DNA from: Marininema halotolerans
Lineage (GTDB): Bacteria; Bacillota; Bacilli; Thermoactinomycetales; DSM-45169
Direction of reading: 5' to 3'
Assembly (NCBI RefSeq): GCF_900116235.1
Contig: NZ_FPAA01000003.1
Span: 1 to 64,000, forward strand
DNA: 64,000 nt
Shown: in pieces, positions 24,496-33,565 of the stretch
Layout: every line of letters begins with the position of its first letter
Position numbering within the stretch: the first letter of the stretch is position 1
The notes under the pieces: model-generated
Seen by the model: the letters and a program-made list of their open reading frames with translations, nothing else
The model's database searches: none
What the model was told of the DNA's origin: nothing
Translations under genes and position numbers: made by a program

Positions 24496-25755
24496 ATGAG
24501 CTCAACGCTGGAAAGTGTGGTAAGTGACCGAAGTTTGGCTCCAATGGGACGTTTGAAGATTGACTGGGCCCGCCAACATATGCCAGTAATGAACCGAATT
24601 CGGAAGGAGTTCATTGCGGAACAGCCTCTCGCTGGAAAAAAGGTAGCGATTGCACTCCACTTAGAGGCCAAAACGGCTTGTCTTGCAGAATTACTGCGAG
24701 ATGCTGGTGCTCAAGTGGCGATAACAGGGAGTAATCCGCTATCGACGAAAGATGATGTAGCTGCCGCACTGGCTGATGCAGGAGTGACTGTCTTTGCTAA
24801 ATATGATCCGACACCAGAGGAGTATCGTGAGCATTTGATGATGACGCTGGAGACCGAACCGGACTTAATTATTGATGATGGCGGCGATTTAATCGGTGTC
24901 CTTCATGCGGAACGTCCAGATATCTTGGAAAAGGTTAAAGGTGGTTGTGAAGAGACAACAACAGGAATCTTACGACTGCGTGCCTTGGAAAAAACGAAAG
25001 AATTAAAAGTACCGATGATTGCGGTAAACGACGCTTATTCGAAATTTCTCTTTGATAATCGCTATGGCACGGGACAATCTGTCTGGGATGGCATTAATAA
25101 GGCAACCAATCTCGTTGTTGCTGGAAAAACGGTAGTTGTTGTGGGTTATGGATGGTGTGGCCGTGGTGTAGCGATGCGGGCAGAAGGATTAGGAGCGCGT
25201 GTGATTGTGACCGAAGTCGATCCGATCAAAGCGACAGAGGCGCATATGGAAGGATTTACAGTCATGCCGATAAATGAAGCTGCTAAATTAGGGGATATTT
25301 TTGTAACCGTTACAGGAAATAAAAAAGTGCTTACCACGCCCCACTTTGCTTTCATGAAAGACGGAGCGATCATGGCAAATGCCGGTCATTTTGATGTGGA
25401 AATTGATAAACAAGGACTTGAAGAGGAGGCTGCCTCTTATCGGACGGTGAGAAAGGATATTGTGGAGTACGAAATGGAAGATGGCCGTCGACTGCACCTC
25501 CTATGTGAAGGAAGACTTGTGAATTTAGTAGCAGGGGACGGACATCCAGCAGAGATCATGGATATGACCTTTGCATTACAAACCTTGTCACTCATTTATG
25601 TGAATGAAAACCATGATAAAATTGGTCCCCAAGTGCTCGATGTCCCTTACCACATTGATGAGCAGGTGGCGATTTATAAACTGGATTCGTTAGGGATTAC
25701 GATCGACGAGATGACTGAGGAGCAGGAAGAGTATTTAGCTGGTTGGAAGGTTTGA
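24496..25755 (+). CDS. ahcY: S-adenosylhomocysteine hydrolase
   Basis: A 419-residue NAD-dependent enzyme that splits S-adenosylhomocysteine into adenosine and homocysteine. The NAD-binding VVGYGWCGRGVAMR segment, EVDPIKATEA, the substrate region DDGGDL and the C-terminal DKIGPQVLDVPYHID are seen. ATG 24496 follows GGAGGAGG at 8 bases. Many Bacillales use a nucleosidase route instead, so its place between bshC and mraZ is unusual. It ends at a strong terminator, and its spacing of 87 bases after bshC suggests its own promoter or readthrough. Confidence 0.95.
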   Translation: MSSTLESVVSDRSLAPMGRLKIDWARQHMPVMNRIRKEFIAEQPLAGKKVAIALHLEAKTACLAELLRDAGAQVAITGSNPLSTKDDVAAALADAGVTVFAKYDPTPEEYREHLMMTLETEPDLIIDDGGDLIGVLHAERPDILEKVKGGCEETTTGILRLRALEKTKELKVPMIAVNDAYSKFLFDNRYGTGQSVWDGINKATNLVVAGKTVVVVGYGWCGRGVAMRAEGLGARVIVTEVDPIKATEAHMEGFTVMPINEAAKLGDIFVTVTGNKKVLTTPHFAFMKDGAIMANAGHFDVEIDKQGLEEEAASYRTVRKDIVEYEMEDGRRLHLLCEGRLVNLVAGDGHPAEIMDMTFALQTLSLIYVNENHDKIGPQVLDVPYHIDEQVAIYKLDSLGITIDEMTEEQEEYLAGWKV

Positions 25756-25781
25756 GATTTTCAAAAAAAGCAGATATTGTA

Positions 25782-25818
25782 AAAAATCCTGTACCAAGTG
25801 CAGGATTTTTCTTTTTTC
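25782..25818 (+). terminator. Rho-independent terminator of ahcY
   Basis: A 10-bp stem AAAAATCCTG/CAGGATTTTT is followed by TTTTCTTTTTT. It separates ahcY from the dcw promoter, whose -35 region overlaps the T tract. Confidence 0.85.
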
Positions 25819-25823
25819 TGTGG

Positions 25824-25872
25824 TATACTAACCAGTGTGGTGAGATGTGGGGCAAAGTGGGGAATAAGGGGA
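25824..25872 (+). promoter_or_regulatory. dcw promoter -10 box and four MraZ binding repeats
   Basis: TG-G-TATACT (-10 at 25824-25829, extended) is followed by four repeats with 10-bp spacing: GTGGTG (25837), GTGGGG (25847), GTGGGG (25857) and AGGGGA (25867). MraZ binds tandem TGGGN boxes spaced one helical turn apart and represses its own operon. The boxes start at about +2 relative to the predicted start point, so bound MraZ would block promoter clearance. The repeat pattern is seen directly; autoregulation is inferred from the family. Confidence 0.75.
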
Positions 25873-25892
25873 AGTGAAGGGGGTGCAGTGGT

Positions 25893-26330
25893 GTGTTCAT
25901 GGGGGAATATCGACACTCCGTCGATGATAAGGGGCGTCTGATCATCCCTTCCAGGTTCCGGGAAGAACTGGGAGAGACTTTTGTTGTCACCCGTGGACTC
26001 GACCATTGCCTCTTTGTCTATCCGATGCCCGAGTGGGAAAGACTGGAGCAAAAGATGAAAGCTTTACCCTTTACAAAGGCAGATGCGAGAGCCTTTACTC
26101 GTTTCTTCTTTTCCGGTGCTGCAGTAGCAGAGCTGGATAAACAGGGCAGGATTAATATTCCTGGTAATCTAAGGACGTTTGCTAAGTTGGTTAAGGATTG
26201 TGTGGTCATTGGTGTCTCCAATCGCGTGGAGATTTGGAGTAGGGAAGCGTGGGAAGTATATAACGAGAGCTCCGAGGATTCGTTTAATGAGATTGCGGAG
26301 AAATTGGTCGATTTTGATTTGGACTTGTAG
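25893..26330 (+). CDS. mraZ: MraZ, transcriptional regulator of the dcw cluster
   Basis: A 145-residue AbrB-like double-barrel protein. Two SpoVT-AbrB halves begin [22 protein letters not shown] and [16 protein letters not shown] (shown abbreviated: GEYRHS...PSRFR and AELDKQ...PGNLR). It binds upstream repeats and controls the division cluster. GTG 25893 is chosen, giving the usual VFMGEY start, with AAGGGGG about 9 bases upstream. rsmH follows immediately. Confidence 0.95.
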   Translation: MFMGEYRHSVDDKGRLIIPSRFREELGETFVVTRGLDHCLFVYPMPEWERLEQKMKALPFTKADARAFTRFFFSGAAVAELDKQGRINIPGNLRTFAKLVKDCVVIGVSNRVEIWSREAWEVYNESSEDSFNEIAEKLVDFDLDL

Positions 26331-26344
26331 AGAGGTTGAATTCA

Positions 26345-27277
26345 TTGTTCCATCATGAGACGGTTCTAAAAAAAGAAGCAGTAGATGGGTTAAATGTTCG
26401 CCCGGATGGTATTTATGTGGATTGCACCTTAGGTGGAGCAGGTCATAGTTCCTTGATTGCCTCCATGCTTAATCAGGATGGGCTGTTAATCGGTATTGAT
26501 CAGGACGACACAGCATTAGCGGCTGCCGCTGAGCGATTAAAAAATGTTTCTGGTCAAGTTCATCTTGTGAAAAGTAACTTCAGGCAATTAGGTACCGTGT
26601 TGGATGATTTAAATATCGACAAAGTGGATGGTGTTTTGTTCGATTTGGGTGTTTCCTCCCCGCAATTGGACGAAGGAGAGCGGGGTTTTAGTTACCATGT
26701 GGATGCTCCACTGGATATGCGGATGGATGTTCAAAGCGAGCTAACTGCGTTTGATGTGGTTAACAAATGGCCCATTGATGAGATTGCGCGCATTCTATTT
26801 CAATATGGGGAAGAAAAGTTTGCGCGACGAATTGCACAGCGAATCGGGCAATATCGTTCAGAGCAGGCGATTCAAACCACACGTGAACTAGCAGAAATTA
26901 TTAAAGAAGCGATTCCTGCTGCGACAAGAAGAACGGGCCCTCATCCTGCCCGGCGTAGCTTTCAAGGGATTCGTATCGCGGTAAATGATGAACTCGATGC
27001 ATTTAAAGATGCAGTAGAACTTGGAATTGAACGGTTAAAATCGAAAGGAAGGGTCAGTGTTATCACCTTTCACTCACTGGAGGATCGGATTTGTAAAAAG
27101 GCATTTTTGGAGCAAGCACAAGGATGCACGTGTCCACCTGATTTTCCAATCTGTGTGTGCAAAAAGAGCCCAAAACTAAAAATTATCACTAAAAAACCGA
27201 CCCTGCCGACACCGGAAGAGACGGAGAAGAACCCGCGAGCCCGGTCGGCGAAGTTGCGCGTAGCTGAAAAAGTGTGA
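26345..27277 (+). CDS. rsmH: 16S rRNA (cytosine1402-N4)-methyltransferase
   Basis: A 310-residue methyltransferase that modifies C1402 of 16S rRNA. It shows the SAM site [42 protein letters not shown] (abbreviated) and the Cys-rich [12 protein letters not shown] near the C-terminus. The start is placed at TTG 26345, which yields the typical [16 protein letters not shown] opening; GAGAGG lies 8 bases before. An upstream in-frame TTG at 26336 overlaps that site. Confidence 0.95.
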   Translation: MFHHETVLKKEAVDGLNVRPDGIYVDCTLGGAGHSSLIASMLNQDGLLIGIDQDDTALAAAAERLKNVSGQVHLVKSNFRQLGTVLDDLNIDKVDGVLFDLGVSSPQLDEGERGFSYHVDAPLDMRMDVQSELTAFDVVNKWPIDEIARILFQYGEEKFARRIAQRIGQYRSEQAIQTTRELAEIIKEAIPAATRRTGPHPARRSFQGIRIAVNDELDAFKDAVELGIERLKSKGRVSVITFHSLEDRICKKAFLEQAQGCTCPPDFPICVCKKSPKLKIITKKPTLPTPEETEKNPRARSAKLRVAEKV

Positions 27278-27293
27278 GGAGGGTCTATAGAAA

Positions 27294-27644
27294 ATGAGAG
27301 AGTACCGGGGAAACGCTTCGACCGCCTTCCAACTAGAGAGCCGGCCGAATAAGGCAAACCAGAGAGAGAGACAGCCGCGTAAGCCGGGATTTCCTACAGG
27401 AGAGAAGTTGCTTTACCTGTTCAGTGTCATCATCTGTGTTGCTCTCGCTCTGTTCGTGTTGTCTCGTTATGCAACAGTAACGGAGCTGAGTATGAAACAA
27501 GCCAAAATTGAACAGGAGACGACTCAATTGAAGGAATCAATTCAAGATTTAGAGTCACAGCAAAAGGAGTTGAAGAGCGGGGAGCGGATTCGCCGGTACG
27601 CTGAAGAGCATGGTATGGTGCTTCAAGGTGCAAGTCAGCCTTGA
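27294..27644 (+). CDS. ftsL: FtsL, division protein
   Basis: A 116-residue bitopic protein with a basic cytoplasmic tail (about 1-38), one membrane helix (about 40-60) and an external coiled coil with heptad leucines and glutamines (residues 65-100). This is the layout of FtsL, which links DivIB and DivIC with the septal transpeptidase. ATG 27294 follows GGAGGG. Position between rsmH and pbpB confirms the call despite low sequence conservation in the family. Confidence 0.88.
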   Translation: MREYRGNASTAFQLESRPNKANQRERQPRKPGFPTGEKLLYLFSVIICVALALFVLSRYATVTELSMKQAKIEQETTQLKESIQDLESQQKELKSGERIRRYAEEHGMVLQGASQP

Positions 27645-27705
27645 AGAGCCTTCAACCACCAAGGGTCAAGAGGAGCCTCCCTGAGTGAAACAAGGAGTGT
27701 AGCGT

Positions 27706-29838
27706 GTGATTCCGACGAGAAAACAAAGTAAATTACGGTCACTGTTTGTTGGGATCACTTGTATTTTGCTCCTGACAACAGTGATCTTTCGATTATTCTG
27801 GCTACAGACGGTTGATGCTTCCTTTTTGCGGGATCGAGCCCAACATATCTGGGAGAAAAAAGAAATTATTCAACCCAAAAGAGGGGCGATCGTTGATCGC
27901 AATGGGAATGAATTGGTCCAAGAAGTTACAGAGTATTATATTGCTGCTGATTTAAAGCAAGTGAAAAATAAACGTGAGACCGCAGAACGATTGTCACCCT
28001 TGTTGGATATTCCCGTCAATGAGTTGCTTGCTAAGCTCAACCGGAAAGCAAGTCAAGTGGAATTGCGAAAAAAAGGGAATTATAAGATTTCTCAGAAAAA
28101 AAGAAACCAAGTGATGGATCTGGGTCTGAGTGGAATCTATGCGATTCAGACCACGGGACGAAAGTACATAGAAGGGGACCTTGCAGCCCACGTACTCGGC
28201 TTTGTTAATGTCGAAGGGAAACCCGTAGGGGGGCTTGAGCAAAAATATAATCAAACCTTAACGGGTATTCCGGGAAAGATGACCTTTGCTAAAGATGCAA
28301 GGGGAAATCGTCTCCCTAATCAAACGGATGACTTTCGACCTGCTGAGCAAGGGAAAAACCTTTACCTTACATTGGATCGTGAGATTCAACACCAAGTAGA
28401 AAACCAATTGGATCAGGTCATGGCTCGTTATCAAGCGAAGGGCGCAACAGCAATTGTAGCGGATCCTAAGACGGGTGCCATTCTGGCAATGGCGAATCGA
28501 CCCGATTTTGACCCCAATCATTTTGCGGAGACATGGGAACCGGATGTGAACGGGACCAATATTGCAGTGAGCTCTCAATTTGAACCCGGCTCCACCTTTA
28601 AGATTGTTACGTTAGGAGCAGCGGTTCAGGAGAAACTCTTCGATGCGAATCAAACATTTCAATCCGGTTCGATTGAAGTAGCCGGCCGTAAAATCCGAGA
28701 CTGGAACGATGTCGGTTGGGGGGAGATCTCCTTTGCCAAGGGAATTAATCTTTCAAGTAATGTGGCTTTTGTGAAGCTTGGACAAGAGTTGGGTGAGGAG
28801 AGAATGACTCGCTATATTGACCGTTTTGGTTTTGGACCCATTACGGATCGTACGGGTCGTCCAACAGGGATTGATCTCCCATCGGAGGCGAAGGGCCTCT
28901 TTTATGGATATGAACCCCTGCACAAGTTGGAATTAGCCACAACCGCCTTTGGTCAAGGAATTGCAGTTACCCCCATTCAGCAGGTTATGGCTGTCTCGGC
29001 CGTAGCCAATGGAGGGACTTTATACCGGCCCTACGTGGTGGATCATACGCAAAATGCCGTAACAGGTAAAGTGGAGAAGAAAACAAAACCCCTTGCTGTT
29101 CGAAAGCATGTTATCTCCTCCTCTTCGGCCGCGAAGGTACGGCAGTTATTACGTGACGTGGTTCTTCATGGAACAGGAAAAGAAGCTGACAGTCCTGGCT
29201 ATGATATCGCAGGTAAAACGGGTACAGCGCAAAAGATCAATGAGAATGGTTCAGGTTATGACCCTGATGACTATATCGTCTCCTTTATGGGATTTGCTCC
29301 AGCGAAAAATCCACGGGTTGTGGTTTATGTAGCGGTGGATGAACCTCAAGGGGATAAACATGGTGGCACGGTGGCGGCTCCTGCCGCTCGGGAGATGATC
29401 AAATATACGATCAATCAGTTGAATGGAAAAGCGAAAAAGGCATCGTCTGTAAATGCCTTCAAAAAGAAGGATGTTACCGCTGGAAATTGGAAGGGCAAGT
29501 CAGTGGTTGAACTAAAAAAATCTCTCGCGAAACAAGAGATTCGTACCCATATTCTTGGGAGTGGAGATAAGGTCCTCGCACAATATCCATCACCTGGTGA
29601 ACACTTTATTCAAGGGAGAGGAGATGCCTATCTAATTACAGAGGGGAATAAAGCACTTTCCATGCCAGACTTACGGGGTAAATCCCTACGAGAAGCAATG
29701 GACGTTTGTCGGTTAATTGGACTAAAACCAAAGGCAGAGGGAGAGGGCTTTGTAACGAGTCAATCCATATCACCAGGGAGTCCCTTGTTTGAGGAACATC
29801 GCATTCAATTAAAATTAGAGCCGCCGAAGTGGCAATGA
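27706..29838 (+). CDS. pbpB: Penicillin-binding protein 2B, septal transpeptidase
   Basis: A 710-residue class B PBP. A membrane anchor (about 12-32) is followed by the dimerisation domain. The transpeptidase carries the active Ser in EPGSTFK (Ser296), LSSN and AGKTGTAQK. Two PASTA domains occupy roughly the last 130 residues (from about 590). It cross-links peptidoglycan at the division septum. GTG 27706 follows AAGGAGTG. A terminator separates it from its sporulation paralogue spoVD. Confidence 0.93.
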   Translation: MIPTRKQSKLRSLFVGITCILLLTTVIFRLFWLQTVDASFLRDRAQHIWEKKEIIQPKRGAIVDRNGNELVQEVTEYYIAADLKQVKNKRETAERLSPLLDIPVNELLAKLNRKASQVELRKKGNYKISQKKRNQVMDLGLSGIYAIQTTGRKYIEGDLAAHVLGFVNVEGKPVGGLEQKYNQTLTGIPGKMTFAKDARGNRLPNQTDDFRPAEQGKNLYLTLDREIQHQVENQLDQVMARYQAKGATAIVADPKTGAILAMANRPDFDPNHFAETWEPDVNGTNIAVSSQFEPGSTFKIVTLGAAVQEKLFDANQTFQSGSIEVAGRKIRDWNDVGWGEISFAKGINLSSNVAFVKLGQELGEERMTRYIDRFGFGPITDRTGRPTGIDLPSEAKGLFYGYEPLHKLELATTAFGQGIAVTPIQQVMAVSAVANGGTLYRPYVVDHTQNAVTGKVEKKTKPLAVRKHVISSSSAAKVRQLLRDVVLHGTGKEADSPGYDIAGKTGTAQKINENGSGYDPDDYIVSFMGFAPAKNPRVVVYVAVDEPQGDKHGGTVAAPAAREMIKYTINQLNGKAKKASSVNAFKKKDVTAGNWKGKSVVELKKSLAKQEIRTHILGSGDKVLAQYPSPGEHFIQGRGDAYLITEGNKALSMPDLRGKSLREAMDVCRLIGLKPKAEGEGFVTSQSISPGSPLFEEHRIQLKLEPPKWQ

Positions 29839-29877
29839 AAGCCAGACTCATTCCCTTGGAGTGAGGCTTTTTTTTTG
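29838..29877 (+). terminator. Terminator between pbpB and spoVD
   Basis: An AAAGCC/GGCTTT stem with an inner ACTCA/TGAGT-like pairing is followed by nine T. It lies right at the pbpB stop and allows spoVD to be controlled separately. Confidence 0.7.
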
Positions 29878-29956
29878 TGGACAATCCGTTCTATCCCTTT
29901 TGCGACCTACATAGGGTTGTCTATGAAGACTTGTCTCAAGAAAGGGGTGAGGACAG

Positions 29957-31873
29957 TTGCGGACGACGAATCATGTAGTGCGTAAACGACTATTTATCGC
30001 ACTGCTCCTCGGGTTATTGCTCTTCGGGGCGCTTTTAGCACGGTTAGGGTATGTGCAATTGGTACGTGGACCGTGGCTCCAAGAGAAAGCAGAAGAGCTG
30101 TGGACACGAGATATCCCCTTTGAAGGCAACCGAGGTCGAATTTTGGATCGAAACGGAAAAGTGATGGCTTATAATATCAGTGCCCCTTCCGTTTTAGCAA
30201 TCCCTGCCCAAATAAAAGATCCGAAAGTGACTGCACGGGCATTAGCCCAGATCCTATTAGCCCCAGAGGATAAAATCTTTCAATTGATTACCAAGCGTGA
30301 GTTAATTGTACGTATTAATCCTTATGGACGAAAGCTGAGTGAGGAGCGGGCGAAGGCAGTTCATGATTTACGATTACCAGGGATTGCTATCGCAGAGGAT
30401 AATAAGCGTTATTATCCGATGGGAACGATGGCCGCTCATATCCTTGGTTTTGCTGGGATTGATAATCAAGGTTTAGCGGGGTTGGAGTTGGTTTATGACA
30501 AACGCCTGCAAGGAAAGCGAGGGCATGTCTCCTATAGTGCTAATGCAAAGGGCGAGCGGCTTCCTGGGAGCGCGGATCAATATACCCCTCCAACGGATGG
30601 ACTCGATCTAGAATTGACCTTGGATAAGTCCATTCAAGCCTATATCGAGCGTGAGATGGATCAGGCGATGGCACAGTATCAGGCGGAAAATATCATGGTG
30701 ATTGCGATGAATCCAAAAACCGGTGAAATTCTGGGTATGGGTAGCCGACCCACCTTTCATCCTAGTGATTTCCGAAAAGTAGATCCTTTGATCTACAACC
30801 GCAACCTCCCTATCTGGCGAACCTATGAACCGGGGTCAACATTTAAAATTATTACCCTGGCTGCTGCACTAGAGGAAAAGAAGGTGAATTTAGGTAGTTA
30901 TTTTTATGATCCGGGTTATATCAAAGTAGCAGGGGCGCGTTTACGTTGCTGGAAGCATGGGGGGCATGGATCGGAGACCTTTTTGGAAGTAGTCGAAAAT
31001 TCCTGCAACCCAGGTTTTGTTACAATGGGGCAACGTCTAGGTGAGGAGAAACTCTTTTCCTACATTCGTAAATTTGGATTTGGTGAAAAAACAGGAATTG
31101 ATCTGAATGGCGAAGCCAAGGGGATTTTATTTACACCGGAGCAAGCTGGACCCGTGGAGCTTGCAACTACGTCCTTTGGCCAAGGGGTATCTGTGACTCC
31201 TATCCAGCAGGTGAGCGCTGTTGCTGCAGCGGTGAATGGTGGGAAGCTGATGCAGCCTCATTTAGAAAAGGCTTGGATCAACCCCGATACAAACAAAGTG
31301 GTAGAGGAAATTCGGCCACAGCTAAAACGTCGAGTCATTTCAGAGAGTACCTCCGAGCAAGTTCGAACGGCATTAGAAAGTGTGGTTGCCCGTGGGACTG
31401 GGCGCAAAGCATTTATTGATGGGTATCGTGTGGGAGGAAAGACGGGAACGGCGCAAAAAGTCGGGCCTGACGGTCGATATATGAAAAATAACCATATTGT
31501 TTCCTTTATCGGTTTTGCCCCAGCAGATGATCCACAATTGGTTGTCTATGTGGCGGTAGATAATCCAAAAGGTGTACAGTTTGGAGGTGTTGTCGCTGCC
31601 CCTATCGTAAAAGAGATTTTAGGAGATAGTCTCCGTCATCTGAAGGTACCCAAGCGAAAAAAACAAATCTCACCGGAAAATTCTCCATTGGAAGCTCCGA
31701 TTATCACCATACCTAATTTGGTGGGATCGGACCTGGACGAACTGAGAACCAGCTTAGAGGATATCGAGCTTCAGGTGCGAGGAAAAGGAAATAAAGTCAT
31801 CAGTCAGACGCCTAAGCCAGGGCAACGTGTAAAAAAAGGGACTCCGATTCGAATTTATTTGGGGGATCAGTAG
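29957..31873 (+). CDS. spoVD: SpoVD, sporulation-specific class B penicillin-binding protein
   Basis: A 638-residue class B PBP paralogous to pbpB. It has one N-terminal membrane helix (about 12-34) and the active Ser in EPGSTFK (Ser294). ENSCN takes the SxN position and GGKTGTAQK the KTG position. It ends with a single PASTA domain (about 582-636). The SxN motif written SCN, the single PASTA and the position after pbpB identify SpoVD, which makes spore cortex peptidoglycan. SpoVD cysteines can form a disulfide opened by a ResA-like StoA; two such proteins are encoded at 8-10 kb. TTG 29957 follows AAGGGGTGAGG. A CATAGGGT at about 29916 is at best a poor sigma-E -10 box. Confidence 0.92.
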   Translation: MRTTNHVVRKRLFIALLLGLLLFGALLARLGYVQLVRGPWLQEKAEELWTRDIPFEGNRGRILDRNGKVMAYNISAPSVLAIPAQIKDPKVTARALAQILLAPEDKIFQLITKRELIVRINPYGRKLSEERAKAVHDLRLPGIAIAEDNKRYYPMGTMAAHILGFAGIDNQGLAGLELVYDKRLQGKRGHVSYSANAKGERLPGSADQYTPPTDGLDLELTLDKSIQAYIEREMDQAMAQYQAENIMVIAMNPKTGEILGMGSRPTFHPSDFRKVDPLIYNRNLPIWRTYEPGSTFKIITLAAALEEKKVNLGSYFYDPGYIKVAGARLRCWKHGGHGSETFLEVVENSCNPGFVTMGQRLGEEKLFSYIRKFGFGEKTGIDLNGEAKGILFTPEQAGPVELATTSFGQGVSVTPIQQVSAVAAAVNGGKLMQPHLEKAWINPDTNKVVEEIRPQLKRRVISESTSEQVRTALESVVARGTGRKAFIDGYRVGGKTGTAQKVGPDGRYMKNNHIVSFIGFAPADDPQLVVYVAVDNPKGVQFGGVVAAPIVKEILGDSLRHLKVPKRKKQISPENSPLEAPIITIPNLVGSDLDELRTSLEDIELQVRGKGNKVISQTPKPGQRVKKGTPIRIYLGDQ

Positions 31874-31980
31874 AATACGGATTTCTCATAAAAGAAAATG
31901 AATCGTTATTCACAAGGAAGGTCATCTTCGGGTGACAAATGGGTAAAAGATGATTAAAATAGGGATGATCCACCCAATGT

Positions 31981-32001
31981 GCCAGGAGGACCCCTGGCAT
32001 T
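31981..32001 (+). terminator. Hairpin after spoVD, weak terminator
   Basis: GCCAGG (31981-31986) pairs with CCTGGC (31993-31998), followed by only a short T run, in the 200-base gap between spoVD and murE. It may end the spoVD transcript. Confidence 0.4.
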
Positions 32002-32076
32002 TCTCATGTCTTTCTCTATTTTTTTCGGCTATCATGGTACTAAGCAGTTGGCTTGGTCCAAGGAGGTACCCATTTC

Positions 32077-33546
32077 ATGAAACTAGAGAAACTCTTCAAT
32101 TCTCTTGTATTAGCAGATGTTATTGGCAATATGAATGTAGAAATCACAGGAATTCAGATGGATTCCCGGGAAGTAAAGCCAGGCGATTTGTTTATCGCTT
32201 TGAAGGGTTTTACGGTGGATGGTCACCAGTATATCCCTCAGGCCTTGGAACAAGGCGCGGTTGCATTGGTAGTGGAAGAGGATATCAAAGCACCCGTCCC
32301 TGTGATGAAAGTACCGGATTCAAAACGGGCGCTGGCCGTTATCTCCGATGTGTTTTTTGAACATCCGACGAGGGAATTAAAACTGATTGGTTTAACCGGT
32401 ACCAATGGAAAAACCACCACCTCCCATTTGATTCGCCGTATGTTAGAGGATGCAGGGATGGCGACAGGGTTGATTGGTACCATGAATATGCAGATTGGTG
32501 AGAAGACCTACCCTGTAAAAAACACGACCCCTGAAGTGATCGAACTACAAAGGGGATTCCGTCAGATGAAGGATGCAGGGTGTAGTCATGCTGTTATTGA
32601 GGCTTCCTCCCATGCACTCCACATGGGTCGGACACGAGGTTGTCGCTTTCGTACGGCATTATTTACGAATCTGACACAAGATCATCTAGACTACCACGAA
32701 ACAATGGAAAATTATCGTGATGCAAAGGCACTTCTTTTTAGTCAATTAGAGAACAGCTATATGGATCAAAGAGAAGATCAGGCATTGGCGATTCTCAATG
32801 TGGATGAGGAGGCTTCTAATCACTTTGCCCAAGTGACTCCCGCTCAAGTGATTACGTATGGAATTGATCAGCCAGCGGATGTTATGGCTGAAGAAATTCA
32901 GTATCATGCAGGAGGAACACGTTTTCGCCTCACGACATTTAAAGGATCGATGGACGTCGATATGAAGTTGATGGGGAAATTTAGTGTTTACAATGCATTA
33001 GCTGCTACGGCTGTGGCACTTGGCGAAGGGGTTTCCTTAGAACAGATTTGTGTTTCATTAGAATCGATTCAAGGAGTGGATGGTCGTCTGGAGGCCGTTG
33101 ATGCTGGACAGTCATTTACGGTGATTGTGGATTATGCCCACACACCTGACAGTCTAGAAAACGTCCTTAAAACGGTTAGTGAAATCACTCAAGGTCAGGT
33201 TTGGTGCGTGGTTGGTTGTGGCGGCGATCGTGACCGCACAAAACGTCCCTTGATGGCAGCGATTGGTGCTCAATATAGTGATCATCTTGTCATCACCTCG
33301 GATAATCCTCGTACAGAGGATCCAAAGCAAATTATTGCGGATATGGAAGAGGGACTACAGGGTAAAGAAAAGACGATCATAATGGATCGGGGCGAAGCGA
33401 TTCAATTTGCAATCAAAGAAGCTTGTCCAGGAGATTTGGTCTTAATCGCCGGAAAAGGTCACGAAACCTATCAAGAAGTGAACGGGATTCGATACGAATT
33501 TGATGATCGAAAGCAAGCGCGTGAAGCGATAAGAGCTTGCCGATAA
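32077..33546 (+). CDS. murE: UDP-MurNAc-tripeptide synthetase, meso-DAP adding
   Basis: A 489-residue Mur ligase. The ATP loop is TGTNGKTTT (Lys112), with ASSHAL and HTPDSLENVL downstream. The motif SDNPRTEDP near the C-terminus, specifically DNPR, marks enzymes that add meso-diaminopimelate rather than lysine, so the cell wall should be of the DAP type. ATG 32077 follows AAGGAGG at 10 bases; the upstream frame to 32053 contains that site. It starts the precursor-synthesis subunit murE-murF-mraY-mraY-murD-spoVE. Confidence 0.95.
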   Translation: MKLEKLFNSLVLADVIGNMNVEITGIQMDSREVKPGDLFIALKGFTVDGHQYIPQALEQGAVALVVEEDIKAPVPVMKVPDSKRALAVISDVFFEHPTRELKLIGLTGTNGKTTTSHLIRRMLEDAGMATGLIGTMNMQIGEKTYPVKNTTPEVIELQRGFRQMKDAGCSHAVIEASSHALHMGRTRGCRFRTALFTNLTQDHLDYHETMENYRDAKALLFSQLENSYMDQREDQALAILNVDEEASNHFAQVTPAQVITYGIDQPADVMAEEIQYHAGGTRFRLTTFKGSMDVDMKLMGKFSVYNALAATAVALGEGVSLEQICVSLESIQGVDGRLEAVDAGQSFTVIVDYAHTPDSLENVLKTVSEITQGQVWCVVGCGGDRDRTKRPLMAAIGAQYSDHLVITSDNPRTEDPKQIIADMEEGLQGKEKTIIMDRGEAIQFAIKEACPGDLVLIAGKGHETYQEVNGIRYEFDDRKQAREAIRACR

Positions 33547-33565
33547 GCAAGGAGAGAAGGAGACA

